Assembly: GCA_000507305.1 (NCBI GenBank)
Contig: DF239655.1
Location: forward strand, 101,314 to 165,313
Reading direction: 5' to 3'
Source of the DNA: Breviolum minutum Mf 1.05b.01
Taxonomy: Eukaryota; Sar; Dinophyceae; Suessiales; Symbiodiniaceae
Length of the DNA stretch: 64,000 bases
A model generated the notes under the pieces. That model did not search any database. It was not told where the DNA came from and was given only the letters and a program-made list of their open reading frames with translations. Of the stretch, positions 10,432 through 19,987 are shown one piece after another. Both the position numbers and the translations under genes were made by a program. The stretch's first letter is position 1. Each line of letters begins with the position of its first letter.

Positions 10432-10959
10432 CATCTCGTTTTTTGTTGCCATGTTTTTCAAACAAAATTTCGATTTTATGACTTTCTGAATCCCTAGAAA
10501 AATGGTCATAGGTTGTACAACCACTTAAGAACACTATATTTTTTGGGTCCGCAAAAAAAGCCCAGGTCGAGTGTCGAAGATGTCGTCGTCCGTCGTTCGT
10601 CGAAGTTCCCTCCCTATAAACGGATTCAAAGGACTCTCCAGCGACGACTTGCCGCCTGACATCCACAAGTAGCGAGGTATGACCTGCCGCAAGGGGAGTG
10701 TGGGAAATCCAGGATTCCTGATATTCCTGGCTGCGATCGTGATCTTTTGGGAATGGTTAAATGACCTCTCAAATCAAAGTTTGAAAGGTTGTTGGTGACC
10801 TCCAAGGATCGGGGATAATAAGGTCACGGCTTGAATCACCTGGGTGATTTTGAAATTCATGGATTTGTTTGAGTTGATAAATTTGTTTATTCTACCAAAC
10901 GGTTTCAATCAGAAAAACATTTGAGGGTGAGTGGGTTTTCTTTTTTCCTGCATATATGA

Positions 10960-11274
10960 AAAGGAAACCATATATTTCTTTCGGATTACATACTCGGATT
11001 ATCACTAGCAAGTGTATATCATATAGGTCATCTAGAAATTGTTTTGGACTCCCACGTTTGCTGGGTAAAAGACTTCCCGTGGCTACTTGTTTTTACAAAT
11101 CCAACATGGTTTGAAACATTGTTGTTTGATCTGCGCCCGGATATTTTTGGAAGATGTGACAAATGTTTCGAAAAACATGGGATTTGTGAGATGAGGGGTT
11201 ATTTCTCTACTTCATTCACAGAGGGCGAAATGAAGAGTCCAGATGAATTTCAAAACCACCAAACACTACATTGA
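10960..11274 (+). CDS. Candidate exon or ORF, unknown protein
   Basis: About 104 codons open, ending in TGA at 11272-11274. Composition is protein-like, with aromatic residues and a short Cys-containing stretch (GRCDKCFEKHGICE) that has CxxC spacing. I cannot assign a family. The Cys pattern is too short to call a zinc finger. Confidence 0.3.
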   Translation, partial: KGNHIFLSDYILGLSLASVYHIGHLEIVLDSHVCWVKDFPWLLVFTNPTWFETLLFDLRPDIFGRCDKCFEKHGICEMRGYFSTSFTEGEMKSPDEFQNHQTLH

Positions 11275-11324
11275 TGATAAGGCCAAAAAACACATTTCCC
11301 AGTGAATGTCAAACTTTGCCATAA

Positions 11325-11571
11325 CTTTGCCTACACGAGTTTGGCTTAAATCGCCAGCTTCACGGCTGGTCTGTTCTTAAACCTCGAGGGATGTTGGAAA
11401 GGGTGATGATCAAGCTAGCCCGTGCCTGGAAGGGCGACAACAACCCCTGCATGATAGGGAGTCAAGAAACTACTCCAATTTCAAACAATGGAAATGCATG
11501 GGTGGCACAATGTCGTTTTTTTGTTTTGTTTTTGTGGCACTTTTCCCGCTGCGATGATGATACTCATCCCG
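11325..11571 (+). CDS. Candidate exon ending at GTAAGTG
   Basis: Open from an upstream TAA (11322-11324) to CATCCCG|GTAAGTG, a good donor-like site, leaving phase 1. The frame includes a possible ATG at 11391 and a basic/hydrophobic stretch (LERVMIKLARAWKGD). No domain recognised. Confidence 0.35.
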
Positions 11572-11997
11572 GTAAGTGTTATTCGCGGAGCCGATTAAAG
11601 TGAAGAACTGTGCCATGTTTAGCTATAGGATCTATGGGACTGGCATACTTAAGCTGAATTTGCCATAAACAACAACCAAGTGTAGGTAGATATACCATTC
11701 ATGATTCACGGATTTTTATAAGAATGGCTGGATCAATGCTGGTTGCTGATTTAAGGTTGACTTACCCTTTTTGTCATTGGGTTTAAAGAATATCAATTTA
11801 ACTCCCCATATGACCACGCAGTGAAAAGTACAACAAGTTTTGACAAAGCATGTGTGGTTTTCCAAGACAAATCACACCAAGTAGAAGTATAGTGTGTTTT
11901 TAGCTCATAAATGTAGCGAGTTGAACAAAAACACGGTTGTTTCACCATTAATTATTATAATCACCCTCTCACTAAAATGTATGTTAAGGGGGGAAGG

Positions 11998-12706
11998 GGT
12001 AGGGGGTGCAACATACATTGTACCAGGGTCCGATTTTATTACTGGGGAATTTCTAGCATACAATTTTCAGAGGGGGGGGGGCATTTTTTTGAATGTTAGA
12101 GGGGTAGGGTTGCTCCAAACATTATTTTGACCCCCACTTAGCATACATTCAAGGTCCGCTTTGTGAACCCCCCCCTTCCCCAGGATTCCCCAGGAATCTT
12201 CGGTAAATCCAGGAGTTGCTGGCAAATCCCAGAACTCCTCCATAATCCCGGGAAATGGCTTGTGTCTTACAGAATCACTGGTAATGCCGGAACTCCTATT
12301 AAGCAGAGTTGGAGTTGGGGGGTGGGGCAGGACAGCCCGTAAATTCACAGGAATCTTTTGGGAGTACCCCTTTGCTATGCAATATCATCAATTGTTTGGG
12401 TGAGACACTACCCCCCGCATGTCAGACATTGATGTTCAAAACTGAAATTATATCAAATGGATGGTTACGATACTTCCCCCATGATCTTCATACAATTTAA
12501 CAATGGTTCACAGAAGTAATGAATGTTTGGTTGCAAGACACCCCCGTGATTCTCATACAAACACCCGACAAGAACAACAATGAAGAAAAAAAATGTATGT
12601 TTCAGACGTCTCTTTGGGGGGTTGGTACCTCCAGTGTTTCATACAAAAAGGGGCTCCCAAGGGGGGTTCATACATAAATTTAATGTATGATTGCCCCCCC
12701 CCTACC
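11998..12706. mobile_element. ~710 bp element with G-rich terminal inverted repeats
   Basis: GGTAGGGGGTGCAACATACA on the left and TGTATGATTGCCCCCCCCCT on the right are imperfect inverted repeats. The interior holds further G and C runs and repeated CATACA words. No transposase frame is visible. It is longer than the MITE-like families and shares no interior with them. Confidence 0.5.
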
Positions 12707-12709
12707 GGG

Positions 12710-12940
12710 TAGGGCTACCACAGGGTGATTTATTATATACGGGGTGTTGTTTTAATGTTTTAATACAAGGGCGGGTAACAAAATGTCCCTTAAAAGAGGG
12801 GGGGTTGCTCTACATCACACCTTTTAGATCCGTTTAGGGGGGGAGATGATCGTTTTCCTTCTTTTTTTTCAATTCATATCTTTACATACAACTACATAAA
12901 CCCTTTGAACATATTTTCTGTTTTCATAGATTTTCAGATG
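12710..12940. other. G-tract-rich and T-rich spacer
   Basis: Several G5-G7 runs, then a T-rich tract. No gene or paired ends recognised. Confidence 0.35.
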
Positions 12941-13067
12941 GGCGGTAATTACGTCCCAAAATTATGCACCAAGCAAGTGAAGGTCCATGAAGGTGTCTAA
13001 CAACAAATCAAACAAAACAGCTCAAGAATTGATTGACTCTACAAAATCCATGCAAAGTATATCAAAA

Positions 13068-13172
13068 TACTGTTTATGGAAGAAATCCTGCACCTGTTGA
13101 TAGGTAGTTCATCCCACTATTTACAAGGTTCTTCTCATCCTAGGTGGTGCCGGAATTCTTCCATCAACAGTA
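13068..13172. mobile_element. Family D TIR element
   Basis: The left end TACTGTTTATGGAAGAAATC pairs with GAATTCTTCCATCAACAGTA on the right, and it is TA-bounded. The interior TAGTTCATCCCACTATTTACA is shared with other D copies. Confidence 0.75.
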
Positions 13173-13351
13173 TGAACTTATGAACCCTAAAACTAACATG
13201 ACAGCTCGCCCTTGAAAATAGGCCTTTCCACACCAAAAGGAAAAAGATATCTCTCCCTTCGCCACCATTAAAATTCAGGTGCTTTGGCTCTTAGTTTTAC
13301 GGAGTGTATGAACCTTACACCCTGGAAAATTAACATGGAGCCTCAAAATGT

Positions 13352-13450
13352 ACTGGTTGGTGGTTTCAAATATTTTTTATTTTCATCCCTACTTGGGGAA
13401 GGTTTCCAATTTGACTAATATTTTTCAAATGGGTTGAAACCACCAACTAG
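13352..13450. mobile_element. Family C TIR element
   Basis: Left arm CTGGTTGGTGGTTTCAAATA, right arm GGTTGAAACCACCAACTAG. The interior TTTTATTTTCATCCCTACTT and GATCCAATTTGACTAATA-type blocks are diagnostic. Thirteen copies occur in the window. Confidence 0.8.
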
Positions 13451-13506
13451 AAGCATGTTGTTCCTTTTCACTTGGTTGATTGTTAGGTTCCATTCTGAAT
13501 TTTCAG

Positions 13507-13606
13507 GGCGTGTAAAACTGCTCAAAAATTTGCCATGCTCAGGTCCACCAAGTGGATGACCAAACTTGCGATGTGCAGAGCGACAAAAAACACTTCATGC
13601 GGCAGG
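13507..13606 (+). CDS. Candidate exon, basic peptide
   Basis: AATTTTCAG acceptor-like on the left, GGCAGG|GTGTGA donor-like on the right, 100 nt, phases compatible with an internal exon. The peptide is Lys/Thr/Met-rich (KFAMLRSTKWMTKLAM). The acceptor coincides with the right end of a decayed family A element. No domain recognised. Confidence 0.3.
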
Positions 13607-13804
13607 GTGTGACAAACAAAAACAAGGTTTATTATCTCATATATATATATATACACGTATCTATATATACATCATATACTGTACATGAATGAATTTTGGA
13701 ATGTGCAAATAAATATTGATTCGATATTTATGTGCAGACAGTTCTGGCATCTATTTGTTTGGAAATATCTTTATATTCCACATGCAGTAATTACTTTCAA
13801 TAAG

Positions 13805-13902
13805 GGGCCGTGGGAACTTCCGGATTTTTCCGTCAAAACTCTGGATTGGAATCCGTAGGAGATTTATGGAACAATCTATCAGGATCCATGGGAATGGTCT
13901 AT
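13805..13902 (+). CDS. Candidate exon 1 of a three-exon model
   Basis: An open frame runs from 13804 into the left TIR of a family E element, where TCTAT|GTACCT could be a donor (phase 0). The following island 13989-14143 begins after GGGTAG in phase 0, so the frame agrees. No domain recognised; part of the last codons derives from the element itself. Confidence 0.25.
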
Positions 13903-13971
13903 GTACCTACTACTGTAATTTACCATACAAATCAACCAAGTGTAGCTAAATATACCAGTCCCATGGATCCT
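13881..13971. mobile_element. Family E TIR element
   Basis: The left end AGGATCCATGGGAATGGTCT and the right end ACCAGTCCCATGGATCCT are inverted. The core GTACCTAC...GTAGCTAAATATACC is typical of the family, which usually reads GGTATATTTACCTACAT / ATGTAGGTAAATATACC. Confidence 0.75.
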
Positions 13972-13988
13972 ATGGGTGTGCCGGGTAG

Positions 13989-14143
13989 GCACTAAAATTC
14001 TGCCTAAAAACTTCAACTTATTTTGGGGCTTCCTTGTACCAAACCATGCATTGCCTTCCAGACCTTGGGGATGTTGCCTCTGTTGGCTTTTGCAGGCTGA
14101 ATGATGTTGAGGAACTTTTGATTCGAAGTGATTCAGAGCTCCT
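13989..14143 (+). CDS. Candidate exon 2 of a three-exon model
   Basis: Acceptor-like GGGTAG on the left, CTCCT|GTTGTG donor-like on the right, leaving phase 2. The middle reads DLGDVASVGFCRLNDVEELL, which has good acidic/hydrophobic alternation. A family D element fills the next 124 nt. Unknown function. Confidence 0.3.
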
Positions 14144-14155
14144 GTTGTGACATGA

Positions 14156-14269
14156 TACTGTTGATGGAAGAAATCTGGCTCACCAGTTGAGGTTGGTAGT
14201 TTATCCCAAAATTTATCGGGTTTTATACATCCCAGGTGGTTGTTTGGGATTTCTGAACCAGCAACAGTA
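14156..14269. mobile_element. Family D TIR element, possible intron body
   Basis: TACTGTTGATGGAAGAAATC on the left, GATTTCTGAACCAGCAACAG|TA on the right. The right end CAACAG would serve as an acceptor for the next island. Confidence 0.75.
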
Positions 14270-14425
14270 CATTGATGCCCGCCGTTTACATGGCTGGCTA
14301 CCCTTGGTATCCTTGGTTTGGCGATCCAAACAAACGATCAGCAGTTGGGATGTACCAAATGTATCTAGTTGTTAATCCGCAGAATCATCTAGGTCTACGT
14401 CGTGGTCCTACTCAGCATCGTCAAT

Positions 14426-14477
<52 letters not shown>

Positions 14478-14661
14478 GCAGCATCATCATTCTCATCATT
14501 CTCATCTTGTTTCACAGATGATTGTGGATGGATGGAAGGGAAGAGTGATTGAGATTATCACACTCCAAAGTTTTGTGCGTGATTCAGAACTCAATGGGGA
14601 TCACCACTTGGTGCCTCATAATCTTACCACTCTTAGCGCTTCAAGAACAGTTGGGAAATGA
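14268..14661 (+). CDS. Candidate exon 3 with poly-His tract
   Basis: The frame enters in phase 2 directly after CAACAG. It reads PAVYMAGYPWYPWFGDPNK, then a run of about 16 His encoded by a (CAT)n microsatellite, and ends at TGA 14659-14661. The aromatic start looks protein-like, but the His run is microsatellite-derived and the C-terminal part may be chance. Confidence 0.3.
14425..14475 (+). repeat. (CAT)n microsatellite
   Basis: About 17 uninterrupted CAT units followed by imperfect CAG/TCT-containing ones. Confidence 0.95.
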
Positions 14662-15032
14662 AAAAAACGTGGTTGTTTAGGGTATATTTGGGATTTTTTC
14701 GTGTTTCATGGAAAGTAAGATGGCATTTTTTTGTGGCTCAGCTTCCTTACTTTCAGTCGATGGAACATGGATCATTTGAAAGTTGTGAAACGGTCCTCTT
14801 GAAGATGGGCAATGATTGAGAGCTTCATTTCTTTGATGCAGGGGAGCGACTTGGCCAAAAAAAAACGTGTGGCATTTTGAGACTCTTAGTTGGTTAAAGA
14901 TTGAGACACGTACAAGTTACTGTAGAGGAAGGAGCAGTGATTTTTTGAACGCCTCTTCCTTGAATGACTTCGTGCAAAAAAATCCTGCATGGCAGAAAAA
15001 CAAACAAAAAACCCAAGCAAGCATGAGCCAAA

Positions 15033-15092
15033 GAAAGTTGCTGCTACTACTGCTACCACTGCTACTCCTACTGCTACTACTACTACCTCTAG
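15033..15092 (+). repeat. (CTGCTA)n-type trinucleotide repeat
   Basis: Imperfect CTR triplets (CTGCTACTACTGCTACCACT and onward). In frame they give Leu-, Thr/Ala- or Tyr/Cys-rich strings, so the coding frame cannot be chosen. Confidence 0.8.
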
Positions 15093-15307
15093 AAATGATA
15101 AGACATAACTTCAGTGTTCACCCGGGATCACCGGCTACTTTTCAACATCCAGAAATCTCCCCCACTGCCATGACGTAACCCGGCGAACGGGTGCCGAAAT
15201 CACCGTCAGTGGCCCAATGGGCGAGGCGTCGCAAGTTTCAGATTTTCCTGGGAGCATGCAGCTTTTTTCTAGAATATTTGTGCATATAGGATCCATGTAA
15301 TTATGCA

Positions 15308-15412
15308 TACACCCCCGAAATTTAACATGGAACCTGAAAATAATGGTTTTCAAATGGACTTTCCTTTTCCAGGGACTTATTTTCAGGTTCCATGTTAAAT
15401 TTCGCGGGTGTA
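15308..15412. mobile_element. Family A TIR element (well preserved)
   Basis: TACACCCCCGAAATTTAACA pairs with TGTTAAATTTCGCGGGTGTA. The inner arm TGGAACCTGAAAATA pairs with TATTTTCAGGTTCCA. Confidence 0.8.
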
Positions 15413-15479
15413 GTATATGTTCACCACACTTGGTTGATTTTGATGGTAAATATAGGTAGATATACCATACGTGGATCCG

Positions 15480-15580
15480 ATGGGTTTTGGAATATCATGG
15501 CAGGATATTCATTCAATTTGAGAGAATTTCTAAACCAGATGGACCTTTTTCTTGCAGATTTGTCCAGAAGATTTGAAGGT
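15480..15580 (+). CDS. Candidate exon, unknown
   Basis: Begins just after a family E right end (CATACGTGGATCCGATGGG). It is open in + with an amphipathic stretch (LREFLNQMDLFLADLSRR) and ends at GAAG|GTTACTG. No domain recognised. Confidence 0.3.
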
Positions 15581-15799
15581 TACTGTATAGTATACATATA
15601 TCTCTTGTAAATCTTGGCCAATCTTTGGTAGTCCCGTAGCCCTTTTGAGTTTAGGGGGGTTTTAAATGTAAGTCATTAAAAGTTTAACCTTTAGCACGGG
15701 GACCTAAGTTTTGCCTAGAAATGATCCCGGGATCACTTCACTTGTAGGATACAAATTGTTGGACGAAAACATCGAGGTTGTGTAACTTAAGTCATATAT

Positions 15800-15911
15800 T
15801 TGGTGGTGGTTTCAAAGCTTCCTTATTTTATTTTTCACCCACCATCCTTGGGGTTTTACATGATCCAATTTGACGAGCATACTTTTTCAACTAGGATTGA
15901 CACTACCAACT
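15800..15911. mobile_element. Family C TIR element (diverged)
   Basis: TTGGTGGTGGTTTCAAAG on the left. The right arm is degraded (TTGACACTACCAACTGG). The interior TGATCCAATTTGACGAGCAT is shared. Confidence 0.6.
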
Positions 15912-16030
15912 GGTATAGGTATTTCCACTCATTGTGAGAAGGGAACTTATTTGCATCACGTCACCACTTGAAATGTACATCTTTCATCTTCAGAAACAAG
16001 CCGGCAAAGATGACACAGCCACAATAATAC

Positions 16031-16127
16031 CCAAATGCTCCATATATGGTATATTTATTTACATTTACCATAAATTTAAGCCATTCATGTAGGTAAATTT
16101 ACAATCGTCCTATGGAGCATATGGGAT
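16031..16127. mobile_element. Family E TIR element
   Basis: CCAAATGCTCCATATATGGT on the left and CCTATGGAGCATATGGG on the right are inverted repeats around ATTTACATTTACC / GTAGGTAAATTTAC. Confidence 0.65.
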
Positions 16128-16227
16128 ATATATATATATAGCGCAATCACAATATGACAATCCTCTTCGAAGTTGGGGCCTTTGAAGTCCGGCCTTGAAC
16201 GTTTCAGCTCAACTAACTCTCTGTTCA

Positions 16228-16420
16228 AAACGACCACACCGCCGGTTGGTCACCTTAAATGCTGGTTTAGTCAGTAAGGAAATCCCTCAAGAATACCCCT
16301 TCATTCAGGTTTATGTTATGAATCGGTATGAACTTGTAGTTGTCCAAATTTCCAAAGGTGGTGCTTGTTTTTGGGTATATTTCCAAAAGGTGTTTAGTAT
16401 AGTTCAGGTTTAGGCATTAT
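16228..16420. repeat. Family J interspersed repeat
   Basis: Starts ACCGCCGGTTGGTCACCTTA and ends GTTCAGGTTTAGGCATTATA. The same two blocks recur at 34822-34922 and 48815-48902, and the right block also near 17.39 and 54.16 kb. Confidence 0.55.
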
Positions 16421-16468
16421 ACTAAAGTACCCAGACCTCTGTACTGTTGAGCTGTTTTGGTCTACCAG

Positions 16469-16600
16469 GAGCAAGGCACCACTTCCATTGCCAATGGCAC
16501 TTCCCGTTCTCCAGTGTCGACCACTTTCTCCAATGGGAGTCGAGGTGCTGGGTACGACTTTGACGCGTCACCTGGGTTTGGAAGAACATGTGAGCTAATG
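16469..16600 (+). CDS. Candidate exon with two open frames
   Basis: Follows GTCTACCAG, an acceptor-like sequence. Two + frames are open: one Ser/Thr/Gly-rich (TTFSNGSRGAGYDFDASP), one Leu/Pro-rich. The first could stop at a donor ACAT|GTGAGC. The frame cannot be decided from sequence. Confidence 0.25.
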
Positions 16601-16645
16601 TAAAAAGACGTGGGTATAGTTTGACTCTGGGATGAGGATGATAAC

Positions 16646-16731
16646 ATATCCCCCAAAAATGGCATTTTGAAGATGATTTTCCTTTTCCCAAGGTGGGATA
16701 TGTTAATTCCCTGGAGGGTACCCTTCATGAT
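16646..16731 (-). mobile_element. Family N TIR element, reverse orientation
   Basis: GGATATGTTAATTCCCTGGA on the right and ACATATCCCCCAAAA on the left. It is the reverse complement of the element at 58513-58613, sharing AGATGATTTTCCTTTTCCC. Confidence 0.6.
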
Positions 16732-16900
16732 AAGGTAATAAGGAGTATATTGCAGCCCCTTACAAAGTGATTTTTGTCATAAACTAAGCATCGCATGGCG
16801 GGATTTAGGCGAGTTTCTTTATGCAAACCTCATCGTTAGTGACTTTGAAGTGGTGTTTTCCTCCCCTAAAATGGCTAGAAAGTTCAAAAAAACATTCTGG

Positions 16901-17027
16901 GATGTCCATGGTAGGCAGTAAATGCATTATTACCCTTTACAAGTAGGTTGTAAATCCCCTAAGTACAGTAGGTGAAATCAACCCATCTTACTAACGATCG
17001 TTACGATCACTTCCATGGACACCCTTC
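16901..17027. mobile_element. Family F-like TIR element
   Basis: The left end GGGATGTCCATGGTAGGCAG and the right end GATCACTTCCATGGACACCC are inverted. The interior ACAAGTAGGTTGTAAATCCC is the typical F core. Confidence 0.6.
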
Positions 17028-17943
17028 GCTCGCAAGAGCATGCACCAATGTTGGACTTCCATCTGATACAAAAACCAACAAATTCCCATGGGTTTCTTTT
17101 TGACCGGAACAGGAATGCGTGATACCTTTGCCACGGCTGAGCCGGATTGAATTGAACGTTGATCTTCCAAACCATCCTTTTCAGCTTCGAAATGTTAATC
17201 TTCCAGGGTGTTATGTTCATTTTCAGGGAGTCTAAAAATTAAAAACTCACACCACACCCGCGTTACCTGCACGGAAAAACTTGCTGCCAGGTGGAGGAAT
17301 CCTTGGTTTTCTGAGAGCCTTGCGAAGCAGCTTTGGGTCACGGCTACCTTGGAGCAATTTTTGGGCCCCAAAAAGGTCGAAACATTCAGGTCAAGGATTG
17401 ATTTTTTAAATTGCCCAGAGGTATGGTCTGTACTGTATACCTAGAAAATTTGGTTAACTTTTCTAGGGGGTAGATGTAGGTTATCAAAATAATGAGTGTT
17501 TGGGTTGGTGATTTAGGGTAGAGGGGATGAAGCACCCAGTTTTATGTAGATTTTCATAGGCCACCTATGGATCCTGGTGGATGAATCCATGATTCTATCA
17601 TGGGACTTTGCATCGGCACTTGATGGAAGCTTTCCACTGCAATCATGCCCTACAAAATTCCCACAAATGGGTCGGTAACATTCGGTGCCTTTCCTAGAAG
17701 TATCCAATCCAATGTAGATTTTTTTGTCATTTTTTGTGACAAGCTCTGTTGCTTTGTGGATTTCAACCCCATGAACTCCTGCTTGTATAGGAATAACAAA
17801 AACATTCCCAAATGAAAAAGCAGAGTAACATCTCCTAGATATCCATTCATTATGATGTAATTGAAACTCCAAAATCTCTTCCTTCCGATCTGTTTGAAAC
17901 ATGAGGCAAAGGATGCTAAAGGTAAATTGGTGACGTATTGTAG

Positions 17944-18156
17944 CAACCCCCAAAGTTCAGGCTGTTTGAAAAGGAAATCTTCAGCAACATGCCTGGAACA
18001 GATCCATCCATTGAGGTGGGTGTCCTTGGTAGGTTGGAAATGGATCCTGGTAGGTTGGGATTTTTCAGGGTACCAATGGTACCAATGAAAGATTCCAAGC
18101 CATGGGCAGATAGGAATTTTTGTTTAGACATATCCAAGAAGTTATTAAGAAATTAA
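17944..18156 (+). CDS. Candidate terminal exon, unknown protein
   Basis: Begins after GTATTGTAG, runs 70 codons and ends in TAA (18154-18156). The peptide includes FEKEIFSNMPGTDPSIEV and a basic C-terminus (ISKKLLRN). A 146-codon minus-strand frame also covers part of the region, so strand is uncertain. No domain recognised. Confidence 0.3.
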   Translation, partial: QPPKFRLFEKEIFSNMPGTDPSIEVGVLGRLEMDPGRLGFFRVPMVPMKDSKPWADRNFCLDISKKLLRN

Positions 18157-18299
18157 AGGGAACATGTGAGTACCCCTTGAAAAGAGTGAGTATATACTCT
18201 TATAAATATCTGCAGCACTCTGTACCTACTAGAATAAAGTTTTGGGCCAAATGCCGGAATGTTTGAGTATCCAGTGCATGTTGGGTTTTCTCTTTGCAG

Positions 18300-18434
18300 G
18301 GTTATAAAAAGCGGTTTCGCATTGAAAAAACGCTGCGGTTTGGGGCTTTCCCAATCTCCTCAGTTGATACCCAGGCAACACTAGCGGCTGGAACACGAAT
18401 TTATAGAGGTTGGCAAGATGGCCAGTTTTTTTGA
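18300..18434 (+). CDS. Candidate exon after a strong acceptor
   Basis: TTTTCTCTTTGCAG is an excellent polypyrimidine-AG acceptor. The open frame of 44 codons ends in TGA at 18432-18434 and reads GYKKRFRIEKTLRFGAFPI at its start (basic, aromatic). No domain recognised. Confidence 0.35.
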   Translation, partial: GYKKRFRIEKTLRFGAFPISSVDTQATLAAGTRIYRGWQDGQFF

Positions 18435-18462
18435 TAAACAAGTTTTTTCATGTTTTTTCTGA

Positions 18463-18580
18463 CATTTTTTCGGGCAATTTCTTTATGAAGTTTCTGTTCG
18501 CCCTTCCGTTGTTTCTTTTTGTGTTCTGGAGAAAGATGGCACTCAACTGCATAAGATCTCAGATCTCGATGGTTGTCCAG
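18463..18580 (+). CDS. Candidate exon, unknown
   Basis: Open frame reading VVSFCVLEKDGTQLHKISDL, ending TTGTCCAG|GTTATT in phase 1. A regular beta-like hydrophobic pattern is visible but no family is recognised. Confidence 0.3.
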
Positions 18581-18766
18581 GTTATTTAATGATATACTAG
18601 TACTATTCTCAGTATGCTCTCAGTTAGATTCGGAACCCTTTGAACAAGGTGATTCCGAAGGGCAGTAAACCATCAACATGAAAACCATCAGAAAGTATGG
18701 GCTGGATGTTTATTTGGTATCTTCCTTGCCCACTTGAGGTGATTGTATGATGAAGTGTTGATGCTA

Positions 18767-18881
18767 TAGCCCTGAAGTTTAGCAGGAAACGCCCTGAAAA
18801 ATGACCGAAACCCAATAGGAACCGTATATAGTCTTCCAACCATCATTTTTCAGGGGTGAACTGGTATACTTCGGGAGGGTA
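18767..18881. mobile_element. Family A TIR element
   Basis: TAGCCCTGAAGTTTAGCAGG on the left, GTATACTTCGGGAGGGTA on the right. The inner arms around ATTTTTCAGGGG are conserved. Confidence 0.7.
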
Positions 18882-18952
18882 CAGTTTGACCCCAGCTTCA
18901 AAGCTCAGCAAAACCATGAACAGAAAGCGTCACAACGGATGAATATTTCGTA

Positions 18953-19078
18953 CTAGGTGGTGGCAACTCAAATATGTTTTATCTTCACCCCGAAAATTGA
19001 GGAAGATGAACCCAATTTAACTATATATGATATTTTTTAATTAGATGGATGGGTTGGTTGGTTCAACCACCAACTTAT
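18953..19078. mobile_element. Family C TIR element
   Basis: CTAGGTGGTGGCAACTCAAA on the left, GGTTCAACCACCAACTTAT on the right. Core TTTTATCTTCACCCCG and CCAATTTAACTA. Confidence 0.7.
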
Positions 19079-19079
19079 A

Positions 19080-19978
19080 AGGAGATAATATCCTCCCCAC
19101 CCTCTTCGTTTATATCAACCTCCAACCTCGATTTTTGAAAAAAAAACAACGGACTCGTTTCTCCGGACTCCCGTGGGCCTGTGCCTCAGGTTTCTATTTT
19201 TCATGTGCATGAACTACTTTGGCTTAAAAGGCATTGTCTTGGCTGTTTTGCAGCTTCTTGGACTTGGACTACTAACTACTATACTTTTTAACGAAAACAA
19301 AAAAAATCCTGGGAGCCCACAAATTTGGGGGCGCAAAAACTAGTTATAAGTAGGGGGCCAAAAAGTCACTCCACTTATAGTTATATAACCCCAGTTACAC
19401 ATTTATAGAGCCATTTATAGGGGTTATTTTCACTCCATTTCTAACTGGTAGGGGCCCATCTTGAGGTGGTTGATGGTTTTACAAATTGGGTTCGGTGTGA
19501 CGGACCTGGTAGCAGATATTTAATTGTTTCCCCTTTTAGTTGGATGGAACATGGTGACATGGACTGTTGGAACATTCTCCAAAGATTTTTCTTAAATACA
19601 AATTCAGGTTGGAGAGAAATACTATTTCTTATCCAGATTTGATATGTGCCAGCTATGTTAGTTTACTGGAGGACAATTTGGACTTTGACCTCACCAATTC
19701 AAAGTGGTATTCCTTGAGTGTTTTTCCCCTTTCCAGGATTCCAGTGACCACCAGAATTATTAGACATGGTATTCAGTAGGAGATTCATAAACCTGCCACT
19801 AGCTAGCATCCGGGGGTGTCACAACCAAGTGTTTATTTGTTCTCTTTGAAGGTTTGGATTTTTTTTTTGCTTTTCTGAGGATGCCATGATTCTCGGTTGC
19901 CACCACTTTTGGTTCGAGGTGTTTCAACAAATCATGTATGATTTTTAGATGTGTTTCTGACTTCAGGGACATTTTTTA
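19080..19978. other. Region upstream of the ankyrin gene
   Basis: Holds a decayed family F core (TTATAACCCCAGTTACACATT, 19383-19403) and the right end of a family B element (CTATGTTAGTTTACTGGAG, 19653-19671). A short open island 19672-19765 directly follows the latter. No core promoter is identifiable; dinoflagellate promoters generally lack a readable TATA box. Confidence 0.4.
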
Positions 19979-19981
19979 CAG
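19966..19981 (+). promoter_or_regulatory. Splice acceptor 6 nt upstream of the ankyrin ATG
   Basis: The tract GGGACATTTTTTACAG ends in CAG at 19979-19981, with TTGCCA then ATG. This fits either a spliced-leader trans-splice acceptor with a very short 5' UTR or an intron end. The sequence cannot distinguish the two. Confidence 0.55.
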
Positions 19982-19987
19982 TTGCCA

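Noticed and set aside
12067..12348. 93-codon minus ORF, Pro/Gly-rich
   Set aside because: It runs through the G-rich element interior with repeated CAGGATTCCCCAGGAATC words; no support.
17922..17943. A 22-nt GT-AG span that could be an ultrashort intron
   Set aside because: The phases on the two sides do not agree (1 versus 0).
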